A stretch of DNA of 64,000 nucleotides, taken from the NCBI RefSeq assembly GCF_900215335.1, contig NZ_OCMT01000001.1:186001-250000 (forward strand), given 5' to 3'. Made by a program: the position numbers and the translations under genes. The DNA comes from Pedobacter xixiisoli. GTDB lineage: Bacteria > Bacteroidota > Bacteroidia > Sphingobacteriales > Sphingobacteriaceae. The notes beneath the pieces were generated by a model, which worked only from the letters and a program-made list of their open reading frames with translations, did no database searches and was not told the DNA's origin. Shown here one piece after another: positions 16,318-24,579 of this stretch (within the stretch, counting starts at the first letter, position 1; every line of letters starts with the position of its first letter).

Positions 16318-18699
16318 ATGAATTACAGAAAAATAGCAGTATTACTAGCAACCATATTTATTGGTTCATCGTGTTTAGCCCAGCATAAGAAAATTTATAA
16401 AAAAGACTGGATCGACCTAAACAAGAATGGCAAAAAAGATGTGTACGAAGATCCGTCACGTAGCACAAAGGAGCGTGTAGACGATTTATTGTCGCAGATG
16501 AACCTGAATGAAAAGACAGCTCAAATGGCGACTTTATATGGTTGGAAACGGATTTTGAAAGATTCACTACCTATGCCATCGTGGAAAAATGAAGTATGGA
16601 AAGATGGAATCGCTAATATCGACGAGCATTTGAATGGCTTCATCAACTGGGGTATAGTAGAGAACAAACTTGATTTAGTAACCGATGTGAAACGCCACGT
16701 TTGGGCGATGAATGAGACCCAACGTTTTTTCATCGAACAAACTCGCTTGGGTATTCCTGTAGATTTTTCTAACGAAGGGATTAGAGGCATCGAAGCTTAT
16801 CAAGCAACTGGTTTTCCAACGCAGTTAAATATGGGCATGACTTGGAACCGTTCGTTGGTACGTGCCATGGGTCAAATTACCGGAAAGGAAGCTAGAGCAC
16901 TAGGATATACTAACGTTTATGCGCCAATTTTGGATGTTGCCCGCGATCAACGTTGGGGAAGATTGGAAGAAGTATACGGTGAAGATCCATATTTGACCGC
17001 TCGCTTGGGCGTAGAAATGGCCAAAGGAATTCAGGAAATGGGAGCAGCTTCTACACCTAAACATTTTGCAGTTTACAGTGCAAATAAAGGAGCTAGAGAA
17101 GGTTTGGCCCGTACCGACCCGCAGGTTTCGCCACGTGAGGTAGAAGATGTACTGCTTTATCCTTTTAAAAAGGTAATTAAAGAAGCTGATATCATGGGCA
17201 TCATGAGTTCATATAACGATTACAATGGTATTCCGGTTACGGGAAGTAGCTATTGGTTAATTGACCGCTTACGTACAGAAATGGGTTTTAAAGGTTATGT
17301 GGTAAGTGATAGCGATGCCTTAGAATATCTTTACAACAAGCATCACGTAGCTGCAAATTTGAAAGAAGCAGTTTACCAAGCTTTTACTGCTGGTTTAAAT
17401 GTGAGAACTACGTTTAGAAGACCAGATAGCATCATTTACTACTTAAGAGATTTGGTGAACGAAAAAAGAATTCCGATAGAAACGATTAACAGTAGAGTGG
17501 CAGATGTACTTAGCGTTAAATTCAGGTTGGGTTTGTTTGATAGTCCGTATGTGAAAGACGCCGAAGCAAGTAAGCAATTGGTGAACAGTGCAGCCAACCA
17601 ACAAGTTGCTTTACAGGCTTCCCAAGAAAGTATTGTTTTATTGAAGAACGTTAAAAATGCACTTCCATTAGCTAAAAGCGGACTTAAAGTAGCGGTTGTT
17701 GGGCCAAATGCTACCGATGCAGATTACGCACATTCTCACTACGGCCCGTTAATGTCGCCAAGTGTAAATGTACTAGAAGGTATTAAACAGAAAATAGGTG
17801 CTCAAAATGTTACTTATGCTAAAGGCTCAGAATTGATAGATAAAAACTGGCCAAATAGTGAAATCTTCCCAGAAGAACCTAACGCAGAAGAAATAGCTTT
17901 AATTAATGAAGCGGTAGAAACTGCAAAGAAAGCCGATGTAGTTGTATTGGCCATAGGCGGAAATACGAAAACAGCTGGCGAAAATAAAAGTCGTACATCA
18001 TTAGATTTACCTGGACATCAATTAGCTTTAGTTAAAGCTATCCATCAAACTGGCAAACCTTATGTGGTGGTGTTAATTGGTTCACAGCCTGTATCTATCA
18101 ACTATGTTGATTTGCATGCACCAGCAATTATTTACGCAGGTTATCCTGGCGTAAAAGGAGGTTTGGCGGTGGCCGATGTGCTTTTTGGAGATTATAATCC
18201 AGGCGGTAAATTGACTTTGACTTTTCCTAAATCTGTTGGGCAATTGCCACTAAATTTTCCAACTAAACCTAACGCACAAACGGATGAAGGCGAAACGGCT
18301 AGAGTTAAAGGTTTGCTATATCCTTTTGGTCATGGTTTAAGCTATACTACCTTCAGTTACGAAAACTTGGTGGTGAATAATAAGCTTAATGAAAATGGAC
18401 AAGTGGAGGTTTCTTTGGATGTTAAAAATACAGGAACTAAAGATGGTGACGAAGTGGTACAGTTATACATCCGTGATGTGTTGAGTTCGGTAACTACTTA
18501 CGAAAAATTACTTAAAGGATTTGAGCGTGTTAAATTGAAAGCGGGCGAAACTAAGAAAGTAAACTTTACGCTTGTACCAGATGATTTAATGCTTTGGAAC
18601 AGAGAAATGAAGCAAGTGGTAGAGCCTGGAGATTTTAAAGTGATGCTGGGTTCGTCATCAGAAGATATTAGACAAACGGCCATTTTTACAGTGAAGTAA
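16318..18699 (+). CDS. Glycoside hydrolase family 3 enzyme
   Basis: 793 residues with a signal peptide ending near residue 21 (SSCLAQ). Just after it, DLNKNGKKDVYEDPS resembles an EF-hand-like calcium loop. The GH3 N-terminal barrel contains the nucleophile Asp331 in GYVVSDSDAL; the second alpha/beta domain has VVLAIGGN and YAGYPGVKGGLAVADVLFGDYNPGGKL, and the C-terminus is a fibronectin III-like domain (DVKNTGTKDGDEVVQLYIRD). GH3 enzymes release single sugars from non-reducing ends; possible activities are beta-glucosidase, beta-xylosidase and beta-N-acetylhexosaminidase. It sits between GH88 and GH20, so action on an oligosaccharide from this locus is likely, but the exact linkage is not evident. 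Confidence 0.9.
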   Translation: MNYRKIAVLLATIFIGSSCLAQHKKIYKKDWIDLNKNGKKDVYEDPSRSTKERVDDLLSQMNLNEKTAQMATLYGWKRILKDSLPMPSWKNEVWKDGIANIDEHLNGFINWGIVENKLDLVTDVKRHVWAMNETQRFFIEQTRLGIPVDFSNEGIRGIEAYQATGFPTQLNMGMTWNRSLVRAMGQITGKEARALGYTNVYAPILDVARDQRWGRLEEVYGEDPYLTARLGVEMAKGIQEMGAASTPKHFAVYSANKGAREGLARTDPQVSPREVEDVLLYPFKKVIKEADIMGIMSSYNDYNGIPVTGSSYWLIDRLRTEMGFKGYVVSDSDALEYLYNKHHVAANLKEAVYQAFTAGLNVRTTFRRPDSIIYYLRDLVNEKRIPIETINSRVADVLSVKFRLGLFDSPYVKDAEASKQLVNSAANQQVALQASQESIVLLKNVKNALPLAKSGLKVAVVGPNATDADYAHSHYGPLMSPSVNVLEGIKQKIGAQNVTYAKGSELIDKNWPNSEIFPEEPNAEEIALINEAVETAKKADVVVLAIGGNTKTAGENKSRTSLDLPGHQLALVKAIHQTGKPYVVVLIGSQPVSINYVDLHAPAIIYAGYPGVKGGLAVADVLFGDYNPGGKLTLTFPKSVGQLPLNFPTKPNAQTDEGETARVKGLLYPFGHGLSYTTFSYENLVVNNKLNENGQVEVSLDVKNTGTKDGDEVVQLYIRDVLSSVTTYEKLLKGFERVKLKAGETKKVNFTLVPDDLMLWNREMKQVVEPGDFKVMLGSSSEDIRQTAIFTVK

Positions 18700-18705
18700 C
18701 CTTTT

Positions 18706-18732
18706 CGTCATTGCGAGCCTGCGAAGCAATCT
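18706..18732. repeat. Half of a REP-like element
   Basis: The stretch starting cgtcattgcgag and ending cgaagcaatct matches the ends of the element at 26691-26742. Only a short form is present here, in the 61-bp gap between the GH3 and GH20 genes. Confidence 0.55.
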
Positions 18733-18760
18733 TTGGTTCAATTGGCGATAAAACATAAAT

Positions 18761-20404
18761 ATGAAAACTATCATACTAATATTTACAATTCTATTTGCTG
18801 GTTTAACTACTAGGGCGCAAGACATCGCCATTATTCCCAAGCCACTGAAAGCGGTTAAAAACTCATCTGCATTTGCACTTAATCAGCAAACACAGATAGT
18901 CGCTAATAAAGAAGCGTTGAAAATTGCAGAATATCTGCAAACTGAGCTACTGAAATATCAGGGAATCGCTTTGCGCAGCGCTGATAAAGCGACAGCTAAT
19001 TATATCGACCTGCAAATTAAACCGAATGCTAAACAAGCTTTGGAGGCTTATCAGTTATCGATTGGAGAGAAGAAGATAGAAATCAAGGCTGCAAATCCAC
19101 AAGGTTTGTTTGCTGGAGTAACATCGTTACTGCAGCTCATTAGGCAACAGCCGTCAGTAAATCATCAAATTGCTATCCCATCTTGGAATATTGAAGATCA
19201 GCCGAGATATGCTTGGCGAGGAGTGATGTTAGACGAATCGAGACATTTTTTCGGGAAGGAGAAAGTGAAGCAGATTTTGGATTGGATGGCATTTTACAAG
19301 CTCAATAAGTTCCATTGGCATTTAACAGATCAGCCCGGATGGCGTATCGAAATCAAAAAATATCCTAAACTAACTGTAATTGGGGGCGTAGGAAGTTTTA
19401 CTGATTCTTTGGCAAAGGCACAATATTATACACAAGAAGAGATTAAAGAAATTGTTCGTTATGCCGCAGAGCGATTTATAGACGTAATTCCGGAAATTGA
19501 TATGCCTGGTCATGCTACTGCAGCGAATAAAGCCTATCCCGAGTTTAGCGGCGGTGGCTCTCCAAAATATCCAGAGTTTACTTTTAATCCTGGCAAAGAA
19601 GGTACCTATCAATATCTCACTGATATTCTTCGAGAAGTTGATGCGCTTTTTCCATCACAGATGATCCATATTGGCGCTGATGAGGTACATTTTGGAAACC
19701 AACATTGGAATAAAGATGAGGCTGTACAAGCTTTGATGAAGAAAAATAACTTTAAGGATTTGCCGGCAGTTGAAGCTTATTTCGTAAAACGAATAGCAGA
19801 CAGTATCAAAGCTTTAAATAACGAAGTTTTAGCTTGGGATGAAATCGTAAGTGGTAATTTGTCGTCTGATCAAACCACTGTTTTTTGGTGGCGACACGAT
19901 AAACCGGAAATTCTTAAACAAGCTTTGGAGAAGGGATTTAAAGTAGTTTTATGCCCTCGTTCGCCGCTATATTTTGATTTTGTGCAAGATTCTGCTCACG
20001 TTGTAGGACGTAAATGGGCAGGTAAATTCGTTCCGTTAAAAAGCGTTTATGATTTTCCTTCGAAAGAAATTACTGATTTGCCTAATGCTAATTCTTTGAT
20101 TAGAGGAATACAAGCCAACATTTGGACAGAGGTTATTGTAGATGAACAGCAATTGGATTTTAAATTGTTTCCTCGTATAGCAGCTTTAGCAGAAGCAGCA
20201 TGGACAAACACGGAAACTAAGAATGTAAGTGAATTCAATAACAGGTTGAAAAAACACTTTGAATTTTATACCGCCGACGGGCTTTATTTCTTCAATCCGT
20301 TTAACACTAAAGCGTCGCCAGAGTTGCTTACACCGGCTCAAAGAAAAGGTTTGCTGCCAGATAACGAAGCTCAAACTGCACAAGAAAAAGGAACGATTAA
20401 GTGA
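18761..20404 (+). CDS. Beta-N-acetylhexosaminidase, GH20
   Basis: 547 residues with a signal peptide to about residue 19 (TTRAQ). Residues 20-140 are the GH20b-type N-terminal domain. The catalytic barrel starts at RYAWRGVMLDESRHFFGKEKV and contains HWHLTDQPGWRIEI, EIDMPGHATAA and the catalytic Asp307-Glu308 pair in HIGADEVHFG, where Glu is the acid and Asp assists the substrate acetamido group. The enzyme removes terminal GlcNAc or GalNAc. After GH88 removes the unsaturated uronic acid, the remaining amino sugar or longer saturated fragments would be its substrate. It is the last gene of the operon, 61 bp after GH3. Confidence 0.93.
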   Translation: MKTIILIFTILFAGLTTRAQDIAIIPKPLKAVKNSSAFALNQQTQIVANKEALKIAEYLQTELLKYQGIALRSADKATANYIDLQIKPNAKQALEAYQLSIGEKKIEIKAANPQGLFAGVTSLLQLIRQQPSVNHQIAIPSWNIEDQPRYAWRGVMLDESRHFFGKEKVKQILDWMAFYKLNKFHWHLTDQPGWRIEIKKYPKLTVIGGVGSFTDSLAKAQYYTQEEIKEIVRYAAERFIDVIPEIDMPGHATAANKAYPEFSGGGSPKYPEFTFNPGKEGTYQYLTDILREVDALFPSQMIHIGADEVHFGNQHWNKDEAVQALMKKNNFKDLPAVEAYFVKRIADSIKALNNEVLAWDEIVSGNLSSDQTTVFWWRHDKPEILKQALEKGFKVVLCPRSPLYFDFVQDSAHVVGRKWAGKFVPLKSVYDFPSKEITDLPNANSLIRGIQANIWTEVIVDEQQLDFKLFPRIAALAEAAWTNTETKNVSEFNNRLKKHFEFYTADGLYFFNPFNTKASPELLTPAQRKGLLPDNEAQTAQEKGTIK

Positions 20405-20440
20405 TATTAAGATACAGTTCGAAATTATAAACTAAATTAG

Positions 20441-20566
20441 CACGGTGGCGGGGACGCCACCGTGAGCATTGTCCCTTATTGGCGTCCCGCCAATAAGAGT
20501 GCAATAAAAAGTCCCCGATAAGTGTCCAGCTTTTTGCGGGCACTGCACATTTTATTGGGGGCTTTT
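20441..20566. repeat. Three consecutive palindromes, the last acting as a likely terminator
   Basis: Arms cacggtggcg (20441-20450) and cgccaccgtg (20455-20464); arms ttattggc (20476-20483) and gccaataa (20489-20496); then an imperfect long stem from about 20507 to 20566 ending in ggggctttt. They fill the gap between the convergent GH20 and HAD genes. Confidence 0.65.
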
Positions 20567-20604
20567 CATTTTAATTGGTCTTTTAAATCAATAAAGCCAT
20601 TTGT

Positions 20605-21390
20605 TTATTTTTTTGTATTCCACCAAGTTAAAGGGAATTTGATTTCGTCTACCGAACTTGTTATCATATCTGGTTTAAAAGCATAATGTCCTAGCGTTTC
20701 CTTTTTGGCAATTCCAGATAACACCAAAATGGTTTTATATCCCATCTGTACACCACCTTGAATGTCAGTTTCCATAGTGTCTCCAATCACGGTGGTTTCG
20801 CTGGTTTCTAATCCCAAAAATTTACGTGCAGATCTCATCATTACGGGACTCGGTTTACCAGTAACAAAGGCTTTTATTCCAGTAGCTTCTTCAATCATGG
20901 CTGTTGTTGCCGCAATTCCAAGGTTATTCCAGCCAGGTTTTTTTGGAGAAGGATCTCTATTGGTGGTGATAAATTTAGCTCCTGCCAAAATCATGTCTAC
21001 CGCCCTTTGTACCATTTCTAGTGTAAAATTTCTACCTTCTCCAAGTACCACATATTCTGGATCGGTATTTACCAAGGTAATGCCATGCTCATGTAGACTG
21101 CTAAGTAAGCCTCCTTCTCCAAGTACATAGGCCGTTCCATTAGGACTTTGGTCTGAAAGAAATTTTGCAGTGGCCATCGCACTAGTATAAACATGACTTT
21201 TATCTACTTTTATGCCTAATCCTTTTAGTTTTCTTATTACCTCCAAACTTGTTCGCTGACTGTTGTTGGTCATAAACGTAAAGGGAATACCATCGTCGGT
21301 CAGCTTTTTGATAAACTTATCAGCGCCAAATATCAATTCCTCACCGCTATAGATTACGCCATCCATATCAATTAAAAGTCCTTGTCTCAT
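20605..21390 (-). CDS. HAD-IIA family sugar-phosphate or nucleotide phosphatase (NagD-like)
   Basis: 261 residues, cytoplasmic. All HAD motifs are visible: DMDGVIYSG (nucleophile Asp8, acid Asp10), FMTNNSQR (motif II), GKPSPVMM with the Lys of motif III, and VIGDTMETDIQGG (motif IV). The C2-type cap between motifs II and III marks subfamily IIA, with NagD (UMP/GMP phosphatase) and AraL as relatives. The substrate is unknown. It lies 40 bp downstream of the Dabb gene on the same strand and may be co-transcribed with it. Confidence 0.88.
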   Translation of the reverse strand: MRQGLLIDMDGVIYSGEELIFGADKFIKKLTDDGIPFTFMTNNSQRTSLEVIRKLKGLGIKVDKSHVYTSAMATAKFLSDQSPNGTAYVLGEGGLLSSLHEHGITLVNTDPEYVVLGEGRNFTLEMVQRAVDMILAGAKFITTNRDPSPKKPGWNNLGIAATTAMIEEATGIKAFVTGKPSPVMMRSARKFLGLETSETTVIGDTMETDIQGGVQMGYKTILVLSGIAKKETLGHYAFKPDMITSSVDEIKFPLTWWNTKK

Positions 21391-21430
21391 GTTGTTTCTT
21401 TACTTAAAGTATTAATATGGTTAATTGATT

Positions 21431-21727
21431 TTATTGTGCATCATAAATCACCACCTTTTCAAAGAATACTCTAAATTCTTCTAAAAAGGCTTTATGAATT
21501 GCATGAACTTGGTACACATCGTGTGCTGCCAAATCTTCAAAAAATAAGATTAAGCTGAAAGTATAAGTCGTATCAACCACTGCACGCTCAATTGGTGCTG
21601 GTGTACCTACGTGAAAGCTTTTTACAACTTCAATGTTTTCTAAACTTTTTAATCCTCCTAAGAAAGCTTCTTTTTGAGCTTCAGTGGTATCGGCTTTTAA
21701 CCAAAATAATACGTGGTGTGCAATCAT
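21431..21727 (-). CDS. Dabb (stress-responsive A/B barrel) domain protein
   Basis: 98 residues covering one ferredoxin-like dimeric A/B barrel. It begins MIAHHVLFWLK, typical of Dabb proteins, followed by a central FHVGTPAPIERAVVD segment and a final HKAFLEEFRVFFEKVVIYD. Dabb proteins form dimers; most have no proven activity, though plant relatives act in polyketide cyclisation. Cytoplasmic; no signal peptide. Confidence 0.85.
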   Translation of the reverse strand: MIAHHVLFWLKADTTEAQKEAFLGGLKSLENIEVVKSFHVGTPAPIERAVVDTTYTFSLILFFEDLAAHDVYQVHAIHKAFLEEFRVFFEKVVIYDAQ

Positions 21728-21754
21728 TGTTTTTTTTTAAGCGAAGATATGCAA

Positions 21755-21856
21755 TTTGGTTAATTGTTTAAACCGGTTATTTGGTTAACTGAAACTTTGT
21801 ATGTCGGTATAATACTGAACAATTAACCAATTTAAACAAATAATCGATTAACCAAA
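21755..21856. repeat. Large symmetric inverted repeat with four copies of one 12-bp motif
   Basis: Copies of tttggttaattg lie at 21755-21766 and 21780-21791 (tttggttaactg). Inverted copies lie at 21820-21831 (caattaaccaat) and 21845-21856 (cgattaaccaaa). Within each pair the spacing is exactly 25 bp, and the four are symmetric about one centre. It lies between divergent genes (Dabb and the HYC protein), so it could be an operator array or a repeat element. Confidence 0.6.
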
Positions 21857-21931
21857 ATTTGTCAATTCTATAACAAACTCAAAAAATTATATAAAACACA
21901 TTTCAAATTTTTTCTTCATCTTTGTGTCGCA

Positions 21932-22330
21932 ATGAAGAAATTCTTTTTAACACTTATGGCATTTTTCTATCTGGCAGTAGCCAGTGGGGCTGGAGTGAAT
22001 CTTCATTACTGCATGGGCGAACTCGTAGATTGGAGTTTAACCGATAGCGAAAAGCATGCTTGCGATTTCTGCGGCATGGAAAAAAAGAAATCTTCCGAAA
22101 AATCTTGCTGTAAAGATGTACAACATCAAGCTAAGGTAGACCAAGCTCAAAAGGCAAATGCACAGATTTACAAGTTCGAGCAGTCGGCTTTTGTAATTCC
22201 TCAGGTAAAGCCTTTAGAAAGCTATTTGTTGCCAGTTACCAAGATTATTTCACAAGAGGCCAGAAGCAATGCGCCTCCTTTAGGGCAACGAACCCCTATT
22301 TTTATCAAAAACTGTACTTACAGAATATAA
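21932..22330 (+). CDS. HYC_CC_PP family small secreted protein
   Basis: 132 residues with a signal peptide (residues 1-20). The family hallmark is HYCMGELVDWSL (His25-Tyr-Cys27), then a CDFCGM motif and a double Cys (SCCKD) that could bind metal or form disulfides. The C-terminal region has a proline-rich ending (APPLGQRTPIF). Proteins of this Bacteroidota family are typically encoded beside heavy-metal efflux and HMA genes, as here. Its biochemical role is not established; a periplasmic copper-binding or sensing role is plausible from the Cys/His content. Confidence 0.8.
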   Translation: MKKFFLTLMAFFYLAVASGAGVNLHYCMGELVDWSLTDSEKHACDFCGMEKKKSSEKSCCKDVQHQAKVDQAQKANAQIYKFEQSAFVIPQVKPLESYLLPVTKIISQEARSNAPPLGQRTPIFIKNCTYRI

Positions 22331-22370
22331 TACCCTTTTTCTTTCGAAAACGTAATGCCTTTCATTATGT

Positions 22371-22439
22371 CGTCATTCCCGCGTAGGCGGGAAACTTAAA
22401 GCGTACGCATTAGGATTCCCAATCGAGTTGGGAATGACG
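22371..22439. repeat. REP-like palindromic element
   Basis: Outer arms cgtcattccc (22371-22380) and gggaatgacg (22430-22439) with inner hairpins (cccgcgtaggcggg and cccaatcgagttggg). Related elements occur at 49844 and 51452. It lies in the gap before the HMA gene. Confidence 0.75.
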
Positions 22440-22566
22440 ATAAAACAACGTTTCGAACAAATTCAACAGGCTTTTTAGCCAAAAAATCCAAATCTTATTT
22501 ATTTAATCCGTTGCTAGCTAAGCCCGCCTTTGTGTGAGCTCTTGCTATCAACAAAACTTAGAAATT

Positions 22567-22917
22567 ATGAACTCATTAAAAATGATTGCTGTTGTGGTAT
22601 TCACTATGTTAGGTACTGCTGCTTTTGCGCAAACAAAAACCGACAAAATTAAAGTATTAGGTAACTGTGGTATGTGTAAAAAACGTATCGAAACTGGTTT
22701 GAAAGATGCCGCAATTACTAGCGCAACATGGGATAAAGACAATAAGTTTTTAACCGTAAGTTATGATAGTACAAAAATCAGCAACGAAAAAATTCAACAA
22801 AAAATAGCTGCTTTAGGTCATGATACTGATAAAGCAAAAGCTAAAAATGAGGTTTACGATAAGTTGCCAGGTTGTTGCAAATACGACCGTACAGGTAAAA
22901 CGGTAAAGGCGCATTAA
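22567..22917 (+). CDS. Periplasmic heavy-metal-associated (HMA) domain protein
   Basis: About 116 residues from ATG 22567; the longer frame from 22534 adds 11 residues before the signal peptide. The signal ends at AAFAQ. The HMA fold follows, with the metal-binding motif GNCGMCKKRIE (Cys34 and Cys37) where classic domains have GMTCxxC. A second Cys pair is at the C-terminus (GCCKYD). It probably binds Cu(I) or a similar ion and passes it to the efflux pump encoded next. The preceding HYC gene and following pump genes support this. Confidence 0.85.
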   Translation: MNSLKMIAVVVFTMLGTAAFAQTKTDKIKVLGNCGMCKKRIETGLKDAAITSATWDKDNKFLTVSYDSTKISNEKIQQKIAALGHDTDKAKAKNEVYDKLPGCCKYDRTGKTVKAH

Positions 22918-22920
22918 CCC

Positions 22921-22999
22921 CTCTCTGCCTTCGGCATCTCTCCCCTAAAAGGGAGAGAATTGAATGGTGCTGTCCCCCTCTTGGAGGGGGTAGGGGGAG
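22921..22999. repeat. Palindromic repeat between the HMA and pump genes
   Basis: It contains cctctctgccttcggcatct, ctcccctaaaagggag and ccccctcttggaggggg hairpins. The same family recurs at 26533-26680, 28006-28050 and 54737-54816. Confidence 0.7.
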
Positions 23000-23047
23000 G
23001 ATTTTAATTATAACAAGCCATAAAAGAAAGAGGGTAATAATTTTCAA

Positions 23048-24340
23048 ATGGTACATCAAATTATTGACTGGTCTATGCGCAACCGATTTATCGTGTTGGT
23101 GCTGGCCATTGGGATATTTGTTTGGGGCATCTTTGCGGTAAAGAAAAATCCGATAGATGCTATTCCAGACTTGTCCGAAAACCAAGTAATTGTGTTCACA
23201 GAGTGGATGGGACGTTCGCCTCAATTGATAGAAGATCAGATTACCTATCCGTTGGTGACCAATTTACAGGGTATTCCTAAAATTAAATATGTGCGTGGTT
23301 CTTCCATGTTCGGGATGAGCTTTATCTATGTCATTTTTGAGGATGACGTAGATGTATACTGGGCTAGGGAACGAGTATTAGAACGTATCAGTACAATTTC
23401 AAAAACATTACCAGATGGTGCTGCGCCACAGCTTGGTCCCGATGGAACAGGTGTGGGTCACGTATTGTGGTACACTTTAGATGCGCCAGATGTAGATTTG
23501 GGTGAGCAGCGAGCCATACAAGATTGGTATGTGAAATTTGCTTTGCAGACTGTGCCAGGTGTAAGTGAAATTGCTTCGTTTGGTGGTTTCCAAAAGCAGT
23601 ATCAAATTGCAATAGACCCGAATAAGTTGTTGTTCTACAAATTGACGGTGCCACAGGTGATTTCGGCGGTGAGAAGTAACAACAACGAAGCCGGTGGACG
23701 GAAGTTCGAAATGAGTGACATTGGTTACATCATCAAAACTTCGGGTTACCTAAAATCGATAGACGAAATCGCTAACATTCCTATTAAAAACCAAAATGGT
23801 ACACCTATTCGAATTGCAGATGTGGCTACGGTACAAATGACTGGCGAAACTCGTTTAGGAATTTTTGACCAAGATGGTGAAGGCGAACGTGTAGGTGGAA
23901 TTGTAGTGATGCGCTATGGTGAAAATGCTGCAGAGGTGATTGATAAGGTAAAAGCCAAAATGACTGAAGTATCGAAAGGCTTACCCAAAGGAGTGAAGTT
24001 CGATATTGTTTACGACCGTGGCGAATTGATTAAGGAATCGGTAGATTCTATTAAGCATACTTTGATTGAGGAGATGATTGTGGTATCGCTCATCGTGATT
24101 ATTTTCTTGTTCCACTGGCGCAGTGCAGTAAGTATCATTATCCAAATTCCAATTACCATTGCGGCAAGTTTTATTCTGTTAAATGCTTTTGGAATTAGTT
24201 CTAATATCATGTCGTTAACGGGTATTGCTTTAGCTATTGGCGTAATTGTCGATAATGGAATTATCATGAGCGAGAATGCTTATAAACATTTGTCGGAGCG
24301 GTATGAGCAGGTAGTTGGGAATAAAGAGAAGCCACAGTAG
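23048..24340 (+). CDS. CusA/CzcA-type RND efflux pump, N-terminal half (gene split)
   Basis: 430 residues against about 1040 for a whole pump. It opens with IIDWSMRNRFIVLVLAIGIFVWGIFAVKKNPIDAIPDLSENQV, the standard first membrane helix and periplasmic entry of heavy-metal RND proteins. It then covers the first porter domain and three helices (IEEMIVVSLIVIIFLF, SIIIQIPITIAASFILL, LTGIALAIGVIVDNGIIMSENAY). Asp in VDNG is the proton-relay position of helix 4. The protein stops just after, in the loop between helices 4 and 5. The stop codon (24338-24340) lies inside a 32-bp perfect palindrome. The remaining part follows from 24580. The two halves may still assemble as separate chains, or the pump may be inactive; sequence alone cannot decide. 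Confidence 0.85.
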   Translation: MVHQIIDWSMRNRFIVLVLAIGIFVWGIFAVKKNPIDAIPDLSENQVIVFTEWMGRSPQLIEDQITYPLVTNLQGIPKIKYVRGSSMFGMSFIYVIFEDDVDVYWARERVLERISTISKTLPDGAAPQLGPDGTGVGHVLWYTLDAPDVDLGEQRAIQDWYVKFALQTVPGVSEIASFGGFQKQYQIAIDPNKLLFYKLTVPQVISAVRSNNNEAGGRKFEMSDIGYIIKTSGYLKSIDEIANIPIKNQNGTPIRIADVATVQMTGETRLGIFDQDGEGERVGGIVVMRYGENAAEVIDKVKAKMTEVSKGLPKGVKFDIVYDRGELIKESVDSIKHTLIEEMIVVSLIVIIFLFHWRSAVSIIIQIPITIAASFILLNAFGISSNIMSLTGIALAIGVIVDNGIIMSENAYKHLSERYEQVVGNKEKPQ

Positions 24341-24451
24341 AGACGCAAAATTTTGCGTCTCTACTGCGGCGAGGATTTTGGGAATTTTCCGAAGTAAATT
24401 GGAATAAAGTGAAATAAACCCGATAGCAGTGAATCCCGATTTTTCATCGGG
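24335..24451. repeat. Palindromic insertion separating the two halves of the pump gene
   Basis: A perfect 32-bp palindrome spans 24335-24366 (half-arm cagtagagacgcaaaa, no loop). A second hairpin is at 24435-24451 (cccgat, 5-nt loop, atcggg). The remaining part of the 239-bp gap between the halves holds no recognisable coding sequence in any frame. TAA at 24577-24579 lies directly before the second half. Confidence 0.8.
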
Positions 24452-24579
24452 AGTAACGGATAGTGGGGCTGCAGCAAGCGATGAAATGCAAGAATTGCTT
24501 TTCAAAAAAAAGTTGGAAGTATTAAGGTAGGCGTTTGGATTTCACTCGTAACTCACAACATATAACTAATAAAACCTAA

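Noticed and set aside
20405..20604. Palindrome series as a possible CRISPR array
   Set aside because: The three palindromes differ in sequence and spacing; there are no direct repeats or spacers and no cas genes.
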